DNA of 64,000 bases from Todiramphus chloris collaris (taxonomy: Eukaryota > Chordata > Aves > Coraciiformes > Alcedinidae). Both the position numbers and the translations under genes were made by a program. The stretch is taken from assembly GCA_025345505.1 (NCBI GenBank), contig JANVCC010009967.1, positions 1,625,689-1,689,688 on the forward strand, written 5' to 3'. Below are positions 1-13,600 of the stretch, piece after piece. The notes under the pieces are model-generated. The model saw only the letters and a list, made by a program, of their open reading frames with translations. It searched no databases and had not been told where the DNA came from. Numbering within the stretch: position 1 is the first letter of the stretch; every line of letters starts with the position of its first letter.

Positions 1-3000
1 TATGTCTCATGTTGCACCTCAGAGCTGTGGCTGTATAATGAAGTACAAAAGCGGAGGTGTAATGTCCTCGTGTATATATCCTTTACAGGGAAAAAAATGT
101 CTTGGTATTGAAGCATCCTGAAAACATAACCTCAGTTAATAGCTGGTTTTAAATAGTTATCGCATGCGAGCCGCTTGGCGAGTGCTCCAGGCAGTGAGGA
201 ATGCACTGTGGCATTTCTCTAATTTGCAATGTTAATGATCCAATTTACGTCGTGTAAAGTTAGCACAAGATACCAAACCTATAAATGCATGTGATAATAG
301 TGATGGCTTATGTGCGTGAGAAGAGCCTGGAGGGAAATACAGTGTTAAATATACTCTATCGTGATTGAAAGAAAAGGACTGGGGACTGCTTGTGCTGCTG
401 ATTTCACAGTGGGAAATCTAACAGAAATCATGTAATTACTCCCATTTTTCTTCTTTGTCCCTCTGTTGCTTTCCCAACGTATTTAGTCTATTTGCTGAAT
501 TGGTGCTTCCTCTGCTACTGTAGACTTCCAGAATTAGTCATACATCATCATCTAAAAAAAGACACTTTCTTCCCAGTGCTGGAAATGTCATTTTTGATTA
601 GCAAAACAAGCCTCTGAAACATCTTGTTCCTTTTCCAACGCTTACACCTTTCTGTTTACTGCGTTTTTTTCAGCGTGAATGTGGCAGTGAGGCAGACCCT
701 TCACGGCCAGGCCTCCGAGAGAGCGTTTCAGCACAAGGACTGCAGCACACACAGGCACGCTGACACTTCTGTCCCCGTTAGAAACAAAGCAAAGATCCCA
801 GCTCCTCGTTACCTGACAGTGAGCTACCCCAGCTGAAGGTGTACACAGTAAAAAGTTGTTTCGGTGATGTTCTGGTTCAATTTAATTAATATGACTTGAG
901 GCTTTAATCATGCAGTAATATTAACACTTCTGGCTTTTTAATTACTGAAAAAAATGGCTTAGAATACTGGTTTGTATTGCAATTATAAATAAATCAGGTT
1001 CAAAATGTGGATATTGTAGGCCCGATTTGTTACTGTTGAGTAAGATCCGTTCATCGGTTGCTGAGAAAAGAAAAACAGCAGCGTTGTAAGTGGTGCATTG
1101 GCAGAGCTAGCGGAAAGTCAATAAACAGTTGTTGTTTATTGCTTTGTTGAAACTGAGTCAGTAGCTATCAGAATTTATTTCAGTGCATCAGCCTCTGTGT
1201 CACCAAAATGCCAGTTATTTTCACTTTGTCATGGGGTGGTGATGCTGAAATGAGTGGTTAGTGCTCTGGATCCAGCAGCGTGCTAATGAAAAGTGGCAGC
1301 CATGTCTTCCTGGGAGCCTTCTGCTCTGGTCACCATATGGTTATGGAGTTCCTTCAATGTGTGAGACTTAGAACGATGATAGTTTTCTTCAGCTCGCCCA
1401 GGGAGAAGGTGAAGGCCAGTCATGGTCTCTGGCAGTGGGTAGGGGAGTTTGGAGAACCTCTCATTCCCCAAATTGGTGTTCTGCCTGAATGAGTCTGGCA
1501 TAGAAGCAGGCTCCTCTTAAGGCAGATGGGGAAAGGAACGTAAAAAGATCAAAGCTCTTAACAGTCTTCACCAAATTCGGATCAGGCTTCCCCAAAACCA
1601 GATCGACTCTGACTTTGTGTGACAACTTGGTTTATAAGCCAAGCTTAAAATCCTCCAGCAACAGCAATTCCACAGCTTCCTCAGGCAAATGTACAGCTTC
1701 TTAGCTTTACCTCTACGGTTAGTTCTCTGTTATTTCCTTGCAACTCAGCTGCAATTTCAGATAATTGTTTCTTGTTCTAGTGATCAGAAATCCGGGGAGG
1801 GGGATAAAAAATTACTCTCCTTTTCTCTGTGGCAGCCCTTTCTGTATCTGAGGACAGCTATTGTATACCTCCTTAGCATTCCCCTTTCTTTGCTAAGCAA
1901 CCCCATTCTTACAGTGTTGCTGGATGGTTGTAGCTTCTAGCTTTTATCTGTAGGACTGCTTGAGGGGATGACATCTTTCTTGAAATAACAGACTCCAAAA
2001 CTGTATGTTTAAGGTGAAGCCTGAATGATGCAGAGGAGAGATCATGAGAGAGTCTTTTCTGAGGTCTGCAGATTCTGTTCCTGCCATACCTCCCCCTGTG
2101 TTGCTTTCCTTTCTCTCACTGAACATGATATTACTGAATTTTGTTCCTCTATATGGTGGTTTCAGCATGATCCACTATAAATCTGAAAGCCTTTGAGTCT
2201 CTAATGCTAATTCTTCCATAGACTATGCATGTCTTGGTTCTCAGTGTTTTTTGTTTCCAGGGTTTTTTTTAACCATTTTGTGTTCATAGCTATTTCGTGT
2301 CTGTATTGTAGTGATACCTAGAGGCTGCAGAGGTCTGTTTGATACACCGTGGGATTGTGCTTTTACGTATTCACCTGCACACACCAGAATTCCCTCCCCA
2401 GAAGCCTGCTGTCTACAGCTGCTTTTTCCAGGATAACCTAGTGTGGTGCAGCTTCAGGCAGAGTGAATCTGCAAATGGCGTAGAATTTTCTGTGCTCAGG
2501 ACAGAGAGACTGCAGGCATAAATACTTAATAGCAGGAGCAATGTTCTAGCATGAGAGTCTGGGATGACAACATGGGAATGATAGAAACTTCTTGGTGACC
2601 TGAATGTACCGCCTGCCTTTGGGGTACATGTGGTTTCTCACTTGTTTTTCTTCTCACTGAGTCTGTCTCTCATACACAGAACATCTATCAAATTTTCTAC
2701 ACTCACATGATTGATGTGGAAAAGATGCAAAACACTTGGGCTTGTCCTGTCTTCTTAGCATTTGTTTGCAGCATGTGATCCACCTGGGCAGCTCAGAAAG
2801 CAGGAATCTGCTGCACTACGAGAACTCACTGTAGACTGTCACAAATGTGTTGGTACCAAGACTTCCAGCATCTTTAATTGGACAGAAGACAGGAAGCACA
2901 TCATTGGTTGGTCCTGCAGAGAGACAAAGGTAGCTGGATGATAATCCTGAGAAGTCAGCTCATACTGATTCGGCTGATGATCATCAGGCCAAAGCACCTG

Positions 3001-6000
3001 ATTTATGGAGAGAAGTGGTGGGTAAAGCCCTGTGTACTGGGTCTATCCTGGAGATCAGAGGGTAAGGGCAATCAAGCCTCTCTGCCTTAATGATCATAGA
3101 ATGTGCTACAGATAGCAGAGTAGAGAACATTTTCTTAGGGCTGTAGAAATGACTTGATTTTTAGGCTTGGAAAGGGTGGGCAGATCGAGACATCTCGTTT
3201 CCATCTGTGTTTTTGAGGGCCAGCTGAAGGCCACAGAAACTGAGTGCCCATTCCTTCCGCGTGCGCTGGGGTCCAAGAAGATTTGCAGGGTGGAAAACAG
3301 AGGTTCTTGTTAAGTTTGCAAGATGTCAGAAGTGTTAAACTGTGTTAAGGAAGTTGCATTTTCCAAGGTGCTGTGAGAGTGTTTTTGTACCCAGCTCCAT
3401 GCTCAGGGTGTAACTGTACAGTTTGCTGGCTGTTTGGGGCTGTTTCCCCCACCATTGTGTGGGTTGCTGGGAGAGGTGGATGGCAAGAGTAAAAAGGCTG
3501 TTGACCCGGTGCATTATGGCAGACAGTGTGTTTCTTGCTAAGTACTGCTAAAAGGAAAGGAGGTATTTAAAAAAAGACAAGGAATAAAACCTCTGCTGGG
3601 CATGCCATCTTCCTCAAACCTCAGATTTCAGTTTAAAGTGTTTTCAGCTTCTCTCTCTGCCCCTGTGTACTAAGGATTCACAGCACTCTTGCTCCATAAA
3701 GGTTCATGGGAACTGATTTCTGATGCTTAGAAATGGGACATGGTACACAAACTGTAGAACATGGCTGTACCTAGCAGGAGGGCAGTTTTCAAGGTCCATT
3801 GTGTCGAGCCCATAGAAAAGAACAAACCAGTAAGGAACCACCCCACTGTTCGAATGCTGTGGTTGTGCAAGCTGTGAGCATGTGGCAAGAATACCTTGAT
3901 TAAACTGTGGCCCCAGCCAAACATTCATCCAGTGCCTTGACTGAAAGTATTTTTTTTCCCCTAGGAATGAAGACATAAGGAGGCCTCAGGAACAAAACTT
4001 CCCTTAAATGAATTAAATTCTCTATGCTTGCCTTTTGATTGGGAATGTTGTGTTCCCCACAGTGAGCAGAGGGAAATCACATTGTCTGTCCTGGGACTGG
4101 TCACACTGTGTAGCTGAGATTTTGATGTTGAGGTCAGAGCTGAATGCATAGTTTCAGGGAGGCTTGTAAAAAAAAAAAAAAAGGGACAAAACTGCCAAGT
4201 GAATTCCAATATTGAAAGCCTGCAGTGAATCTCAGTGTGCTCATAGGCATTTACAAGCAAAAAGCTAATTAGTCAAGTAAATGTTTTTTGGGGCAGATGA
4301 GCTATAGAGAGAGAAATGCACCTGTTCAGTATGCACAGAAGCAAAGTGTGTTTGTGCAAAGAGGCAGCTCCAGCCAAGCTGTCATGGGAATGCTGTCGTT
4401 CTCGCATCTGGGGTTGTTAACTGTGGAGTCCTGTGCCTTACTGCAGAACTTACATGAAGTGATGGATAGGAAATATGACAGTGCCTCGACACTCCTGGGC
4501 CAGGGATAGATGCCTTCTGGGATACTTTCTGTCACTGGGGGTTCTGTCCTTGACCCAACTGGATTTCCTTTTCAGTCTGTTTTACTGTCTGGAGAGCTAC
4601 ACACAGGGGTGGTTACCCAGGCTACGCTGGTGCTTTGTGATCCCTATGTGCAAGTCATGGATCTGTTCTGTGGTCATAATGTGTTTCCCTGCGGGCCTGC
4701 TATAGAGGTGCCACACTGGTGGGGCAGAGGAGTTTTGTTCCAGACCTTGGGGATTAATTCCTGGTGTGAACTGGCGTTGTTATGAACTCTGCTACTGCGT
4801 CCTTCATCGTTCCCACCTCCAGTGTCAAAGGTAGGGGTACAGTCTCCACCAATTGTCAGGCCTCCGCTGTAGTCAAGGGGAAGAGGGGAGAGACATCTCC
4901 AGCGATGGATTTGTCTCATTTTAAGATGAGTGTCTAAGGAATGAACTGCTCTTTGAAAATCATCTTTGTTTTCTCTGGAGGTCTAGGGAGCCTCTTCTGC
5001 TTCTTTGGTCTAGAGCCCAGCTTTGAGGTTGCTCCAGCTGAGTCCTCTGGTCCAGGAGCAGAGTCCAGATCCCCAAAGGCATCTTAAAACATTTCTCCCC
5101 TCCCTCTATTCATGCAAATGCATGTCTAATGTCACTGGCGGGTTACCCACAGAGAAAAAGCTACTGTCAGCCATCAGCTTCTAAGGAAAGTAAGGGCTAG
5201 TTTTGATTCAAAGACTTTAAGCGTTGTTTTAACAGTGTGAGCCTGAGCTAGTCTGGGTGGCTATGCCCCTTCTCTGCCACGTGAGCTTCTCCCTGTGAGG
5301 TCATGTGGCTGTGTGCTGGTCACACCAGTTCGGGAGGCAGTGTGTGGCCATCACACCATCTCCTTTACCCGTGTCTAGTGCCTTCCTCCAGACAGAAGAT
5401 TGGAGCTCCAAGACTTGTTTCTCTTCAATATCACTAGGGAGCATCCAGTTCTTAGAGTCATACTTCTTAAATTGGCCAAATCCTGCTTTTTCCCAGACTG
5501 TCAGAGACAAAATTCTTATATAGGAAACCTGAACTCCCTTGGAGAGGTTGTCGTATGTCTGGGAAACAGCCATGTCCTTTGTCCTTCTCTGGCCATTCCC
5601 ATGAATATCCTTTCCCACTGCTTGCATTCTGGTTTAGTGCCTTCATCTGGGTGTGTTTGAGACCGATGTTATAAGGATACTGCAGGAACAGGACTTCATT
5701 TGAGATCATAGAATAGTTTCTGACACAAAAAGTAAGGATGGCATTTTCGAGTCAGATTAACAGTCTCACCCCTGTGTCACATTCTCAAGAGACTGAGCCT
5801 GTGGTGGTACCTTCCTGGTTCATCCCCTCCAACAATCTGTACCAGAAGCAGTGCTTTTGCATTTGATGGAAAGAACCTTTTAGCATCTACAGCAGCACGT
5901 AATCTGGTCTATGGAGAAGTACTGGGTTTGTTTCCACTGCTGCTTGGTAACTCATGCTTGTAGAAAATAAGGGCTAGCTGATCTCTATTCACCTTCTCAT

Positions 6001-7952
6001 CCTGCTTGGGATCAGAGCCCCCATCCATTGTCTTTCCCTGGCTGAACAGTCCTGATGTGTCTAGCTGTCACCCAAGATCTCTTCCTTGAGTGACAGTAGC
6101 TGGCTACAGCTCATAATTTTCATTTATCAAGTTGGAATTGTTTCTTTTCTGTGTACCACTTCACTTTTAGCTCCATTTAATTCGAACTGCTGTATTCTTG
6201 CCATTCAGCTGCTGTCTGTTGTCATTCAGTGTAGTTATTAAGGTAGGATTTTTAACCCAAAATGCACGTGATTCATCATTAATGCCTAACTGTGTTCTCC
6301 TGGAGACTGGCTTGTTTGTTTGCAATCCGCTCCAGCCTTTTTAACCAGTCATTAAACTGCTGCATTAGAGGAAAGCAGAAGGAATCACATGTGGTTCAGC
6401 ATTACCCGTTTCATGTCACTGAGTGCAAAGTCTTTTAAGCACCATCCATTTTAAGCCTGATGTATAGTGCAAAGGAGCAGGATTCTGGTAAAATACTGTA
6501 ACTCTACATATGTTATTTGACCAGTTTCTGTGCAGGTAGAACCTAGCTCAAGAATCACCTTTTATCTCAAGCACAGTGTGTTAAAAAATAGCTAATGTAC
6601 ACTGCAGAGAGAAGGCAGGCACTGGGGAGGAAGGACAGTGGCTTACCAAGAGTGGTTTGGTTTTTTTATGTTCATTTGTTTGTTTGTCGTTTGGGGTTGG
6701 TAGGGGACTTTTTATTATTATTTTTGTTTGGCTCGTCTTTTGTGGGTTTTTTTGTTACTGAGAGCAAAGAGCAATGGTACCTTGCTTTGAAACTCTGAGA
6801 CTTTGCCTTGCATACATGTGTTGGTGCCAAGTGGTGGTCTGCATTTTTGAGAAGTTCTGTACAAAATACAACCTCCAGAAACTGAGAAATGAAGAGTATC
6901 AATTCTCAGTTGGGAATGGTATTTTCTAGTATTTAATTTCAGATACTTTGTTCCATTTTTTACTAAGTTCAATGTCTTCAGATATTGAACGTAATATTGG
7001 GTGTTTGTTTTCCCTGTGCTCAATTACAGATTCAAATTTATATACACATGTGCGTATATATATGCATGCTCAATATAGTTTCTAGCTTCTAGATGGGAAG
7101 AAGCAAGTATGTTTGTAAACAAATTTTACTTCTAGCTAATTTTGTAAGTAGAGAGAGTTCCAGCAGGTTTGAAGTTTTCTGTGAAAGGATTTTAAATATA
7201 CTTAGCAGTGCTATAACTGCCTGAATTGGTAGTTTTGTCTCTCTCTGGATCCTCTGATGTGCTTTACCATAGAGTACAACATTACCGGAGTTAGGCTGTC
7301 TGCAAGTAGATGTGATAGAGTAGACTCCATGTTTGGGGAGCTTTGCTTTTCAGGAGGATTTCAGTAACAGTGAAGGGTGCTGTGCTCAGAGATACTGAAA
7401 TGAAATCTTTCCAGTTAGCCACAAAACAGATCCAGTATGGGAAGTGCAGACTTCTTCATCACACTCCCAAGAGGACCCAGAGATGGAATTCTTCTTCTCA
7501 TTCAATCCCTGTTCCTTCTGAGGTGGACTTTCACATCAGTGGTCATAAGCTTTTTAGTTTTATTCATGAGGTTGACTGATCCACTTGGAACTGAGCTGAA
7601 ACTGTAAATGTATTTCATACTATACCCCAAAGAGTCATCACATGGTAGTGGTTTAGAACTACTGCCAGACTGATTTGAACAGATAACCCATCCTTCAGGT
7701 TATACTCCCAGTATCATCTGTCATGTAAGTCTGATGTTGAAAGGTGGTGTTTCCAGAGGTAGTTTTAGCATACTAAATGTGCTTCCAAGGTTCTGTGTTT
7801 TGCCTCTGGGTTTTAGCCATTCAAAACACCAGCATGTTCTCTGCTCCCTCTGAATGTGGGTGGGAATGGACTTGTCTAACAGTCAGTTATGGAAGAGACG
7901 GGGTAACTTTTAGCTAAACCATTTCGTTTTGTTTCCTTTTCTTTCTTAACAG
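1..7952 (+). other. FAM219A: FAM219A intron 1 (3' part), no exon seen
   Basis: This stretch lies upstream of the exon at 7953, which begins at the residue where the known FAM219A exon 2 begins, so it is read as the end of intron 1. It ends in a good acceptor (pyrimidine-rich run, then AACAG at 7948-7952). I found no CpG island and no sequence resembling the known FAM219A N-terminus, so exon 1 and the main promoter should lie left of the window. Open frames here are all under about 110 codons and resemble no protein I know. Simple features are an A-run near 4168-4182 and an alternating purine-pyrimidine run at 7039-7069. No clear interspersed repeat was recognised. Confidence 0.75.
7039..7069. 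repeat. 31-nt alternating purine-pyrimidine run
   Basis: Every base from 7039 to 7069 alternates pyrimidine and purine, with TA, CA, TG and CG steps around a central CACATGTGCG. Such runs can flip to Z-DNA or extrude as cruciforms under negative supercoiling. It lies within intron 1 of FAM219A, and no function is shown by sequence alone. Confidence 0.6.
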
Positions 7953-8052
7953 GATCCAACAGCTGCATCTATTTCGGACAGAGATTGTGATACGAGAGAG
8001 GGAGAGACTGTAGCCATGAACTATAAGCCGTCTCCACTTCAAGTGAAATTGG
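7953..8052 (+). CDS. FAM219A: FAM219A coding exon 2
   Basis: This is the first FAM219A exon in the window. Read from its first base it gives 33 codons plus one base, beginning DPTAASISDRDCD and ending NYKPSPLQVKL. That is near-identical to the vertebrate FAM219A segment just after the short exon-1 peptide. The acceptor is AACAG at 7948-7952. The donor is G|GTGAGT at 8053, leaving phase 1, and the leftover G joins AG of the next exon to make Glu (KLEKQREL), as in human. FAM219A is a roughly 185-residue soluble protein of unknown biochemical function, rich in Ser, Asp and Glu, with no transmembrane segment or catalytic motif. The five exons here encode 165 residues; about 20 N-terminal residues lie on an exon left of the window. 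Identification is from remembered family sequence, not a search, but all five exons match. Confidence 0.95.
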
Positions 8053-11000
8053 GTGAGTCTTTGCTGATGGAGAGTGGAAAGGCTGAATCGAAGGTCTGAA
8101 ATGCAGTGAGGTGCTCATGGGATTCTGTGCAGTTCCTCATGCCCGTGGCTGAGCATGCCAGCTTGGCTCAGACAACGCGCAGAGCAGTTTATCATGGTGA
8201 TTCTGATGCTGAGGGAACTGATCTACAAACATGTATCTTGTGCTGTGGTAGAAGGAGGATGTTACTCCTTGAAAGGAAGATATAGCTTTTTAAACCTGTG
8301 GATTTTTATCAAACTAAGATCAAGGCTTGGCCAGATAAAGAATGAAGATAACATAGAGGGACTGCAAAAAGGAAGAGAAAACAAACTAACTGCAAACAAA
8401 AGGGAAAGGATCAGAGACTTGGGCTACTACCAGGGAAAGGCAGCTGTGTTATTGTGGGGTGGGGGGCTTGTAGTTTTGTCAAGATTCATGTACAAATACT
8501 TGTGCTATTTCTGAACAATACATTTTTCAGTTCTGGAAGCAGAATCATCCAATAGTAGAATACACTGCTTGCTTGAAAGTCTAGCATTTACAAGAGGACA
8601 GCAATCCACACTGCTATTGTGCCCACACAGTGCCCTCAAGAACCTGATGAAGGGCAAGTCAAAGGAACTGTGTGCTTTTTGGTCATAGCATGATAGAAAA
8701 TGGGAATTTAATCTTGAAAATTTCCTAGTGGGCGCAGGAAGCAGTCTCCTAGTTGTCCTTCACACCAGAACAAATGCCATTAAGATGATGCTGCTGGAGC
8801 TGATTGAGGGTGACTATGTCACGTTGGGGAAGGCTCTGAAAGAAGTGAGTGCCAGAATGCTCAGTGGAATAGCTCTGGCCCTTACCAAATGAATGACAGG
8901 AAAGGTCAGCAGTCAGCTAAGGTTTGAAGATTTGAGAAAATTTGGGCATTGGTGTGGGATTGTGGAGAGATGTTCTCAATAGATAGGTTTTACCAAGGAC
9001 TAAGCACTGCAAACACTAGTGCTGGCTTCATTACATTAGGAAAAGGCTGGGGAGCACTTGTGAAGTCTCAAGGTTCTGCCTCAGTGTGTGGTGGATTGAA
9101 TAATTAGACAAATCTGGTTGTAGCAATGCAGACAGGAATGTCTAGGAGGGTGAGGATGGAAAGTTGCATATGCAAACACAGCAAGATTATGCAGCAAAGT
9201 GGAAGACCTTGAGCAACTGATACAGGATATGAGCAACTGCACTGGAACAGTAGATTTGTCCTGTAATCAGTCATGATTACTCTAAAACCAGTGGCTGCTT
9301 TTCAAGAAAAGGTAGGGAACAGCAGTGTGTGTTAATGACAGCACAACTCACAGTTTGGTAAAAGGTTGTCACTGCCAGCATCCATATGCCACCAGGATCC
9401 CTTTTCACTGCCAAGAGAGTTCTGTAATGTCATTAGAGAGATAATTACTACTGCAATAGTTGTTCTGGATTACTTAACATCAGGAATCACGTTGGAGAGC
9501 AATTGATACCATCATTGGTAAGTCTGAGATATTCTTGCATTTCTAGGCAATAAAAATATCTTCCAGAGATTTGCTAACATGACAGGAAAAGGTGCTATTT
9601 TAGACTTGGCTTTAGTTAGTTAAGAGGACATTTTAGGAGATCTGATCCTAGGAAATAGATTTTGATTCAGGGATAACAAGTTCAGCTATCTACAGTTAAA
9701 TGAAAAGATAATTTGGTGTAGATCTGTAACAAACCTCCGTTCGCTAAACTAAGTACTTAAGCAAAGCTAGGAGACCGAGAAACCAAGGAACTCAAAGCAC
9801 ATCAGGTAGTGTTGAAGGAGAAAGTATCAGAAGAAAGGACATTGCTAATGGAGGTCTCCAACAGTCATTTCATGTATACGTTCATTAATGACTTTGACAC
9901 AAAAAGCAAAGCGTCAGATGTACCATAGATTAAAAAACATGAAAACCAGAATAATAGAAAAGAGAAAAGTATGCCAGGAGAAACTCAATCTGCTGTAAAC
10001 TGGAATTTACCAACTGGAGGTGACTAAGGAAGAGGAAGCCTGTTACAGTAGTTGATTTCAAGGTAACTAATGATTAAAATGAGCTAATGCATGAAAATAT
10101 ATCATAGTCACACTTCTGCAGAGCTTACCGACTTTTTCCAAGCATCAGATTCAACAGGATGATTAGTCTTTCTGCCAGAACTTCTGATTTTCCATACAGG
10201 GAAACTTATAATTTAGCCACTACTGAATGCCAGTACCCATCAGTAAAGAGGCAAAGGGAGATACTGGAAGGCTCTGAACAGTTTTTGTGGAAGACAGAGG
10301 TGTAGCGTTGCCAGGACCTCCTCTCCAGCTAGTGCTCTAGCCCAGTGAATACTCAATACTGACCACAATATGTTTTTGAAGGTAATAGTGGGTGAAACCT
10401 ACCTGCTTAAGAGGAATTGTCTTGCAAAGCTGATGAATATGTTCCTGCCTTGTCTGCAAAGAGAAGTCTGATCAAACACAGCACTCTCTGCTTGCGGAAA
10501 CAGTGTGCCTCTTCAATTTTGTGAACACAGACCTAGTAGCATTTGGATTGACTCTCTGCTCCTAGCCATACCCAGATGAGCTCTAGGTTACCTGGGGCAA
10601 AATTACACTAACAGTATTGTCTGTAGCCAGTGTAACATGATGTTAATCCACATTAGCTCCTGCTGCTGTTGTTCTTAAAATCTGCCCAGCCTTTACAATT
10701 TTCAAGCAATTTAATGGCTCATATCTCCCAGCTCAGTCCCCTGTCCTCCAACTAGGACATTAAACTTGTCAGGGTTTGGATTGTTGTTTTAATCTCTTTA
10801 AGGCTAGACAAAGTCAAGGTAGTACATAAATATTTAATAGCTTAACTGGCAGAGCCATTGTTGGGGATGGTAACAACTAGGGTTTTAATCCTATTGCAAG
10901 TTTTCTGTGTGAATTGTAGCATTTTTCACTGTTAAATCAGAAGCAATTGTTTAAATGTCAAATGCTCTGATGGAAGGTTGATAAATACCATTTTTCACTC

Positions 11001-13089
11001 TGTGAAGATTCATATATAATTCCATCATCTGTGCATGTTGGAAGCTTGGTTCAAGTGAGCTCAGTTAAATACCAGCCCAGCATGAATACAACTTTTGCTT
11101 CCAGAGGCCACAGTGATTGAAGTGTGACAGACAGAATGTGCTGTGCTGCATACACTGAATATATTTATTCTCCTGTTTGAATGGTCTTTTCATTGGTTAT
11201 TTCTCTCCCTCTGGATAAATACATTTTGCCACATGTTTTCTTGGAAGGCCAGTTAGATACAACAAAAAGTTCACAGGTGCCTTATATTTCTAGTGACTTC
11301 CTAAAGGTTACACACTTAGGAAAGTGGAGCAGTAGAATATTTAGCTTACTGCTAGAGCTACATCAAAAAAGAGGAGAAACTCACACCAAGGGGAAATAAC
11401 ATCTCCCAGTTCATGTGGTTCATCACCTTAAAACCTTACTGATATTATATCTATATTCATTATGCATTTCTTACTTTTCTGACTCTCACACTTTGTTTTT
11501 CTGTCAGGAACTGCAAAGCTCAGCCATGCTTCTATTTTTTTTTTTTTTTTTCAAATCAGTTAATAAGGAGGGTCCTGACAGCACTTTGGGGGGCCTGGGC
11601 GTACATTAGTGCTTAGGAGATGTCTCCAGTACATCATTATTAGGAGCTTTATCCAGATGGAGCACATACCACAAGCCTTTTGAAATCAGAAGAGCTGTGA
11701 TGAGGAGAGTGAGCAAAAGAATAATCCCCATGGATAAATCTCAGGGGCTCTGTATCCACTGGAAGGCAACGAATCCTCATGAGATCCCCAGGAGAGGAGA
11801 TATTATTTTAATGAAGCTTGTGCCATCTGTTTTTCTATTTTGCATTTCTAATTTGCCTTCTCTGCACTGAAATCCCCATCCAGACAGTTTGTCTGTCTTA
11901 CATAGCAGTCAATGACATTACAGTTTGTGTTAAAACATGTTCTAACAACAACGTGGCAATTGGTTAGAGTGCTGCAGAACAAGCTACGGTGATGATGAAG
12001 GATTGTGGTAGTGGCATCTTCGTCAGCATGTCCACCACACCAGAAGCTTGGCAGTAGATCTCTTACATCCCTGTCTGCAGATGAATGTATGGGAGAGAAG
12101 GAGACAGCCAGAGACACTCTCAGCAGTCTTCATCCCTACAAAGTACCTGTTGTCTTTTGTGTAAGCACCTCCACTCCTTGGGCTTTGTAGAGAATAAAGT
12201 ACTGTTTTGTGAAGATTGCTCAGTGCTGTGCCTGAAAACGTGAAAAATGAGTGCCTAATCCAGGCAAATGGGGTAATATATTCAGACTGAGTGAGCTACA
12301 TGCAGATGATGTCTCTTGACATATAACCAAAGGGAAGCCTGGTTCATATTGCTGCAGGCTTCAAAGTGTTTATGATTTTTCTTTCATATTTTCTTTGCAA
12401 AGCTTCTTGGGGGGGGGAAGACTCAAATTGCAGATGTGGCAGACAATTTTCTTGCTTTCCTAGCTACTGTTTTGTTCCCTTCCCAGCTTAGAGCTTGTGC
12501 TGGTATTTATCTTAATACCAAAAAGCACAGTGGCTGGTAGTAGTCAGCCCCATATGGAGAAGCAAGTATCACCAACTTGCCTTTGGTGTAAGCTGCGGCA
12601 GCTCAATTATGTAATCCACCAGCCTAAGCAGAAACTTTCCTTGCTTCAAGAGGCAGGAGGCTGTGTAAAAATAAAAGCAATGCTATTTCAGAAATTAATA
12701 AGATACTAACACTTTCCTCCTGCCAGCTGCATTGTAGAATGATTTTTTTCTTTTCTTTTCTCTAGGAGACCCAGTGTAGATCACTCTTAGTGCAGGTCAG
12801 TCACAGTCTGCTCGCCAGGAGCCGGACCTATTGGTAGGGTGAGCATAAAAGCCGCCTTAGTCACCCCAGCCTGGCTTTTTAGCTTTCTGTATGACAAGAA
12901 AATGAGAGCAAGTCAATGTCCATAGTGGGCCCTGAGACAAGCAGATGGCTCAGGGAGAGGTGAAGTAAGTCTTGGTAGAAAATGTTATCTTCTGACAATT
13001 AACCATAGTGCACATCCTCCAAGGAAAGATCTCAGTTGAGACTACTAGGACTTCTTGTTTGCTTCTGCTTCCTCCTGTATCTGTCCCTC

Positions 13090-13600
13090 TTTTTGATCTT
13101 AGGACGTATAAGCATTCAAAGATTTTACTTGGTGACAGCAGAGGACTTCATATCTCTGTCTTCCACTGTCTGTAGCTGGGGGTGGGGATTCTGCAGTGAG
13201 ACACCAATTAGGTGTGTCCACTTGCAAGCAATGAATTGTTTTACTTGTGCTGTTGTTTCCCAAAACTGGGTCCATCACCTGGTATGCAACTGCCAATCAC
13301 ACATAAAAGGTGGAGGTATTTTCTTTATTCTCACGAGTGCACAGTCATGGATACTGGGTCAAAACCAGCACACCAAACACCTGAAAACATCAGTTATTTA
13401 TACACAAAATCTTAATCATATCCCTATTTCTAATACATATGTGTTGTTCAATTATATGATTGGTCAAAATATTCTCACTTGCTATGTAAATTACAGCACA
13501 TGCTCTATTTTCTTGTTTCCTTGTTCTTCGAGGAGATGGTATAATTGGGGTAGGTGGTCTGTGAGTCAGTGCTCATGATCTCCTCCTGACAGAATTACGT
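13090..13600 (-). mobile_element. ERV long terminal repeat fragment, minus strand
   Basis: Read on the minus strand this block has the usual order of retroviral LTR signals. A TATA box (GTATAAATAACTG) lies at 13391-13403. About 65 bases downstream is an AATAAA signal at 13324-13329, just after a sequence ending CACTCGTGAG. A U5-like stretch follows toward 13090. This matches the R/U5 look of bird beta- or alpha-retrovirus-related LTRs. Neither end is precisely defined, and no adjacent gag, pol or env coding region is visible, so it is probably a solo or truncated LTR. The open frame at 13036-13578 on the plus strand is a chance product of it. The family name is not assigned. Confidence 0.55.

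Noticed and set aside
8155..8514. 119-codon open frame after FAM219A exon 2
   Set aside because: There is no splice context and no family resemblance. It lies in purine-rich intron that may be decayed repeat.
13036..13578. 180-codon open frame
   Set aside because: It lies antisense within an LTR fragment with TATA and AATAAA signals, and the residues resemble no known protein.
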